From Streptomyces sp. NBC_01231 (GTDB lineage Bacteria; Actinomycetota; Actinomycetes; Streptomycetales; Streptomycetaceae), in contig CP108521.1 of NCBI GenBank assembly GCA_035999765.1, positions 744,001 to 808,000 of the forward strand: DNA of 64,000 nt, given 5' to 3'. Positions 61,764 through 64,000 of this stretch are shown one piece after another. Position 1 is the stretch's first letter. The number at the start of each line of letters is the position of its first letter. Both the position numbers and the translations under genes were made by a program. The notes beneath the pieces were generated by a model. It was given only the letters and a program-made list of their open reading frames with translations. It was not told the origin of the DNA and made no database searches.

Positions 61764-61799
61764 GGCTTCGGCTTCGGCTTCGGCTTCGGCTTCGGCTTC
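61764..61799. repeat. Hexanucleotide tandem repeat (GGCTTC)6
   Basis: Six perfect units. Read on the minus strand it would encode (Ala-Glu)n, but it lies 33 bp beyond the TetR stop in non-coding DNA. A 10-bp tandem GCACCGACGA occurs twice just upstream (about 61700-61719). Confidence 0.9.
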
Positions 61800-61831
61800 G
61801 GCAAGGAGGTTCAAGGAGGTTGCCGACGTCG

Positions 61832-62452
61832 TCACGCAGATGCTGGGCCGACGTCGGCGAGGGCGGCGTCGACCAACGACTCTGCGATGACTCGCGCGCA
61901 CGCGGCGGTGTGGCTGCTGTTGAGGACGGTGCCGCGTGCGGCCGCCCCGTCGAAGAGCAGTGCCAGTTGCTCGCCGAGGGTTTCCGGGTCTGCGGCCCCG
62001 GCCTGCCGTGCGATGTCCGTGAGGCGGCGGGCGAACTCCCTCTTGTACGCCGCTGCCAACTGGTGGGCGGAATGCCCGGGGTCTGGCACCTCGACGCTCA
62101 CGTTCAGTAACGGGCATCCCCGGAACGGAGCGGTGGATTCCGACGGCTTCCGGTCGAAGATGGCGAGGAGCTGCTCACGCGGGTTCGTTGTCGGCCGGTC
62201 GGGCGAGGGCGGGACCGGCAGGAGAGGGTCCACCAAGGACTGCAGGTACGCCCCGATGAGCTCGTCCTTGCTGGGGAAGTGCGTGTACAAGGTGCGTTTC
62301 GACACTTCGGCGACGGTCGACAGCTGGTCCATCCCGGTCGCGTTGATCCCCTGCGCCGTGAACAGCTCGGTCGCCGCCTTGAGGATCCGCTCCCGGGCGC
62401 CGCGCCCACGACGCCGACGTACGGGCTGAGTTTCGGTCACAGCCTTAAGCAT
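61832..62452 (-). CDS. TetR-family regulator (NemR/AcrR-like)
   Basis: 206 residues from ATG 62452; GTG 62440 is an alternative. HTH: ARERILKAATELFTAQGINA, then TGMDQLSTVAEVSKRTLYTH and FPSKDELIGAYLQ. The C-terminal ligand domain begins around RPTTNPREQLLAIFDRKP and contains FRGCPLLNVSVEVPD, a cysteine placed as in electrophile-sensing family members. It is divergent from the aldo/keto reductase, and the shared region holds two CGATCG-centred sites, so it likely represses both. The start codon touches the first site. Confidence 0.85.
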   Translation of the reverse strand: MLKAVTETQPVRRRRGRGARERILKAATELFTAQGINATGMDQLSTVAEVSKRTLYTHFPSKDELIGAYLQSLVDPLLPVPPSPDRPTTNPREQLLAIFDRKPSESTAPFRGCPLLNVSVEVPDPGHSAHQLAAAYKREFARRLTDIARQAGAADPETLGEQLALLFDGAAARGTVLNSSHTAACARVIAESLVDAALADVGPASA

Positions 62453-62521
62453 ACCGATCGTTTTACATAAGGCGGTGGGACAGCTATGGTGGACCCTAAG
62501 TAGACCGATCGTCTTACTTAA
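62453..62521. promoter_or_regulatory. Twin TetR operators upstream of regulator and reductase
   Basis: ACCGATCGTTTTACATAA at 62453-62470 and ACCGATCGTCTTACTTAA at 62504-62521 are near-identical 18-mers 51 bp apart. The second sits in a palindrome with AAGTA/TACTT arms and a CGATCG centre. AGACCGATCGTCT resembles the NemR-type box. Confidence 0.7.
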
Positions 62522-62691
62522 CCATCCCGCCTCGCAGCACGCGTATGAGTGGTCCGTCGGAGCTGCATCCCACCAGCACGCACACGGCGCCCCCTGGTCA
62601 CTCCGGCGGGCCATCGTCGGGACCGGGCCGGCGTCTCACCCGCCACCGCCCGCCGCGAGCGTCGATGCGGATTCAGCACCAAGGAGACCTG

Positions 62692-63747
62692 ATGCGTTAC
62701 ACGACCTTCGGACGACGAACCGGACTGCGCGTTTCCGAGTACGCGCTGGGCACGGGGAACTTCGGCACCGGCTGGGGCGCCGGTGCCGAGCCGGACGAGG
62801 CCCGCCGGATGTTCGACAGGTTCGCCGAGGCCGGCGGTACGTTTCTCGATACCGCGGACGGCTACCAGTTCGGTGAGTCGGAAGAGCTGGTGGGGAAGTT
62901 CGTCGCCGCCGACCGGGACCACTTCGTCCTGGCCACCAAGTACACCAACGGCGCCGGCCCGCAGCCCGGCATCTCCAGGACCGGCAACAGCCGCAAGAAC
63001 ATGGTCGCTTCGCTGGAGGCGAGCCTGAAGCGCCTCGGCACCGACTACGTCGACCTGTACTGGGTCCACTTCCCCGACGACCTCACGCCCATGGAGGAGA
63101 TCCTGCGCGGACTTGACGACCTGGTCAGCTCCGGCAAGATCCTCCACGCCGCCCTGTCCAACTTCCCCGCCTGGCGCGTCTCCCGCGCCGCCACCCTCGC
63201 GGACCTGAAGAACTGGGCGCCGGTCACCGGCATCCAGGTCGAGTACAGCCTGGTCGAGCGGACCGCCGACCGCGAGCTGCTGCCGATGGCCGAGAGCCTG
63301 GGACTCGGCGCAGCCCTGTGGTCCCCGCTCGGCGGCGGACTGCTCACCGGCAAGTACCGCCGCAGCGACGAGGGACGCCTGACCGATCTCAAGGCGGTCA
63401 TCCACACCGAGAGCACCGAGCAGAAGACCGCCGTCATCGACACCGTCCTGGCCATCGCCGAGGAGACCGGCGCGACGCCCGCCCAGGTGGCTGTTGCCTG
63501 GCTCCGTGAGCGTGCCGCTCAGGCGTCCACCCCGTTCGTCCCGATCATCGGCCCGCGCAACCTCACCCAGCTCGACGACTATCTCGGCGCGCTGGACGTC
63601 CAGCTCACCCCGAAGCAGTTCGCGCGCCTGTCGGACGTCAGCGCAATCCCCCTCGGAGTACCCCACGAGGCGACCGCTCGCGCCCGGGACGCCGTCCAGG
63701 GCGGTAACGCCTCCCTCGTCGACCAACCCGCAGCGCCTGTCGCCTGA
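62692..63747 (+). CDS. Aldo/keto reductase
   Basis: 351 residues from ATG 62692 (AAGGAG 5 nt upstream). Catalytic tetrad is visible: Asp and Tyr in TFLDTADGYQFGESEELVG, Lys in VLATKYTNG and His in DLYWVHFPDDLTPMEEIL. NADPH site: LWSPLGGGLLTGKYR and FVPIIGPRNLTQLDDYLG. It belongs to the YajO/Tas-like AKR group that reduces aldehydes or ketones. Induction through the adjacent TetR protein by reactive electrophiles is a reasonable guess. Confidence 0.9.
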   Translation: MRYTTFGRRTGLRVSEYALGTGNFGTGWGAGAEPDEARRMFDRFAEAGGTFLDTADGYQFGESEELVGKFVAADRDHFVLATKYTNGAGPQPGISRTGNSRKNMVASLEASLKRLGTDYVDLYWVHFPDDLTPMEEILRGLDDLVSSGKILHAALSNFPAWRVSRAATLADLKNWAPVTGIQVEYSLVERTADRELLPMAESLGLGAALWSPLGGGLLTGKYRRSDEGRLTDLKAVIHTESTEQKTAVIDTVLAIAEETGATPAQVAVAWLRERAAQASTPFVPIIGPRNLTQLDDYLGALDVQLTPKQFARLSDVSAIPLGVPHEATARARDAVQGGNASLVDQPAAPVA

Positions 63748-64000
63748 GCAGCGGATTCTGCCGCTGGGCGGCACCAATCCGTCGACGCCCCTTCCGCCCC
63801 GCGTCGTTCGCACGGTTCGGGGCGGTGCCGTTGGTCTGACCACGGCCCGTCTGGTCCGACCACGGCCCGTCCCGCCAGGTGTCACAGCCCCCATCGTGTC
63901 GCTCGTTTTCCCACCGAGCAGGCTCCACAGCGCCGCGGGCGTATCGCAGCAACCCTTTCGATCGATGACACGGCGAAACGGCAGAACGCGCTTCCTCGGC
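63748..64000. other. Right-edge intergenic region with hairpins and a 20-bp tandem repeat
   Basis: CAGCGG-ATTCTG-CCGCTG begins two bases after the reductase stop, and CCGCCCCG/CGGGGCGG (63794-63801, 63818-63825) forms an 8-bp stem; either may terminate the reductase transcript. GGTCTGACCACGGCCCGT at 63833 repeats with one change at 63853. No gene is supported; an ATG at 63965 runs off the edge after 12 codons. Confidence 0.5.

Noticed and set aside
61731-62117. Open frame with an (Ala-Glu) repeat antisense to the reductase direction and overlapping the TetR gene
   Set aside because: It overlaps the TetR gene in another frame, and its N-terminal part is Arg/Pro shadow sequence; the repeat is better treated as non-coding.
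63965-64000. Start of a gene at the right edge
   Set aside because: Twelve codons after an ATG with no ribosome-binding site are not enough to support a call.
1-64000. CRISPR arrays, tRNA/rRNA genes, insertion sequences and secondary-metabolite synthases
   Set aside because: No regular spacer-repeat structure, cloverleaf-type sequence, transposase motif, terminal inverted repeats or PKS/NRPS domain was found.

Overview
The window reads as chromosomal DNA of a high-GC actinomycete, almost certainly a Streptomyces or close relative. The evidence is strong G/C bias at third codon positions, many GTG starts, 4-nt ATGA/GTGA gene overlaps, Tat-type signal peptides on secreted enzymes, and typical families (IclR, DeoR, CUT1 sugar ABC systems, L-glutamate oxidase, SGNH and multi-module glycosidases). 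I see no rRNA, tRNA, CRISPR array, transposase or phage gene.

Layout. 0-3.3 kb: small accessory genes, mostly on the minus strand: a SUKH-like immunity fragment, a frameshifted membrane gene, a DUF402 protein, a membrane protein, a long poorly coding gap with a heptanucleotide repeat, and an anti-sigma-type ATPase. 3.3-6.3 kb: two secreted esterases, a PETase/cutinase-like polyesterase with a discoidin domain and an EstA-like Tat-exported esterase. 6.9-9.8 kb: an extracellular polysaccharide operon (UDP-sugar dehydrogenase, a tiny LAXTG membrane peptide, a hyaluronan-synthase-like glycosyltransferase). 10.7-18.7 kb: L-glutamate oxidase, a CASTOR-like channel, an MFS/AraC divergent pair, a methyltransferase and a small P-loop kinase.

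18.8-54.1 kb forms one catabolic theme. 18.8-23.3 kb encodes an IlvD/EDD sugar-acid dehydratase, IclR regulator, FAH-family hydrolase and zinc dehydrogenase, the shape of a non-phosphorylative sugar-acid route ending in diketo-acid hydrolysis, as known for L-fucose and L-rhamnose. 23.4-29.5 kb encodes a class II aldolase, DeoR regulator, complete CUT1 sugar importer and SIS-domain isomerase, resembling galactosamine (Aga) loci. 29.9-54.1 kb is a run of secreted glycan-active proteins on one strand: GH31, GH123, two GH35, a second GH31, two SGNH esterases, GH29 fucosidase, two accessory beta-sandwich proteins without signal peptides, and GH89. From 33.1 kb onward the genes overlap or are separated by no more than 19 nt. 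The activities predicted (alpha-galactosidase-like, beta-N-acetylgalactosaminidase, beta-galactosidase, alpha-L-fucosidase, alpha-N-acetylglucosaminidase, deacetylation) match the linkages of mucin-type O-glycans or related glycoconjugates. With the flanking importer and fucose/galactosamine-type catabolic genes, this is the candidate new system of the window: a host-type glycan utilisation island in a soil-type actinomycete.

54.4-63.7 kb holds housekeeping and accessory genes: Nudix hydrolase, adenosine deaminase, YqeY-like protein; an IclR-controlled operon combining a polar amino-acid-type ABC importer with a 2-keto-3-deoxygluconate-type kinase, with a visible promoter and operator; and a TetR/aldo-keto reductase divergent pair with twin operators. 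Functional assignments come from motif reading only; no database search was run.
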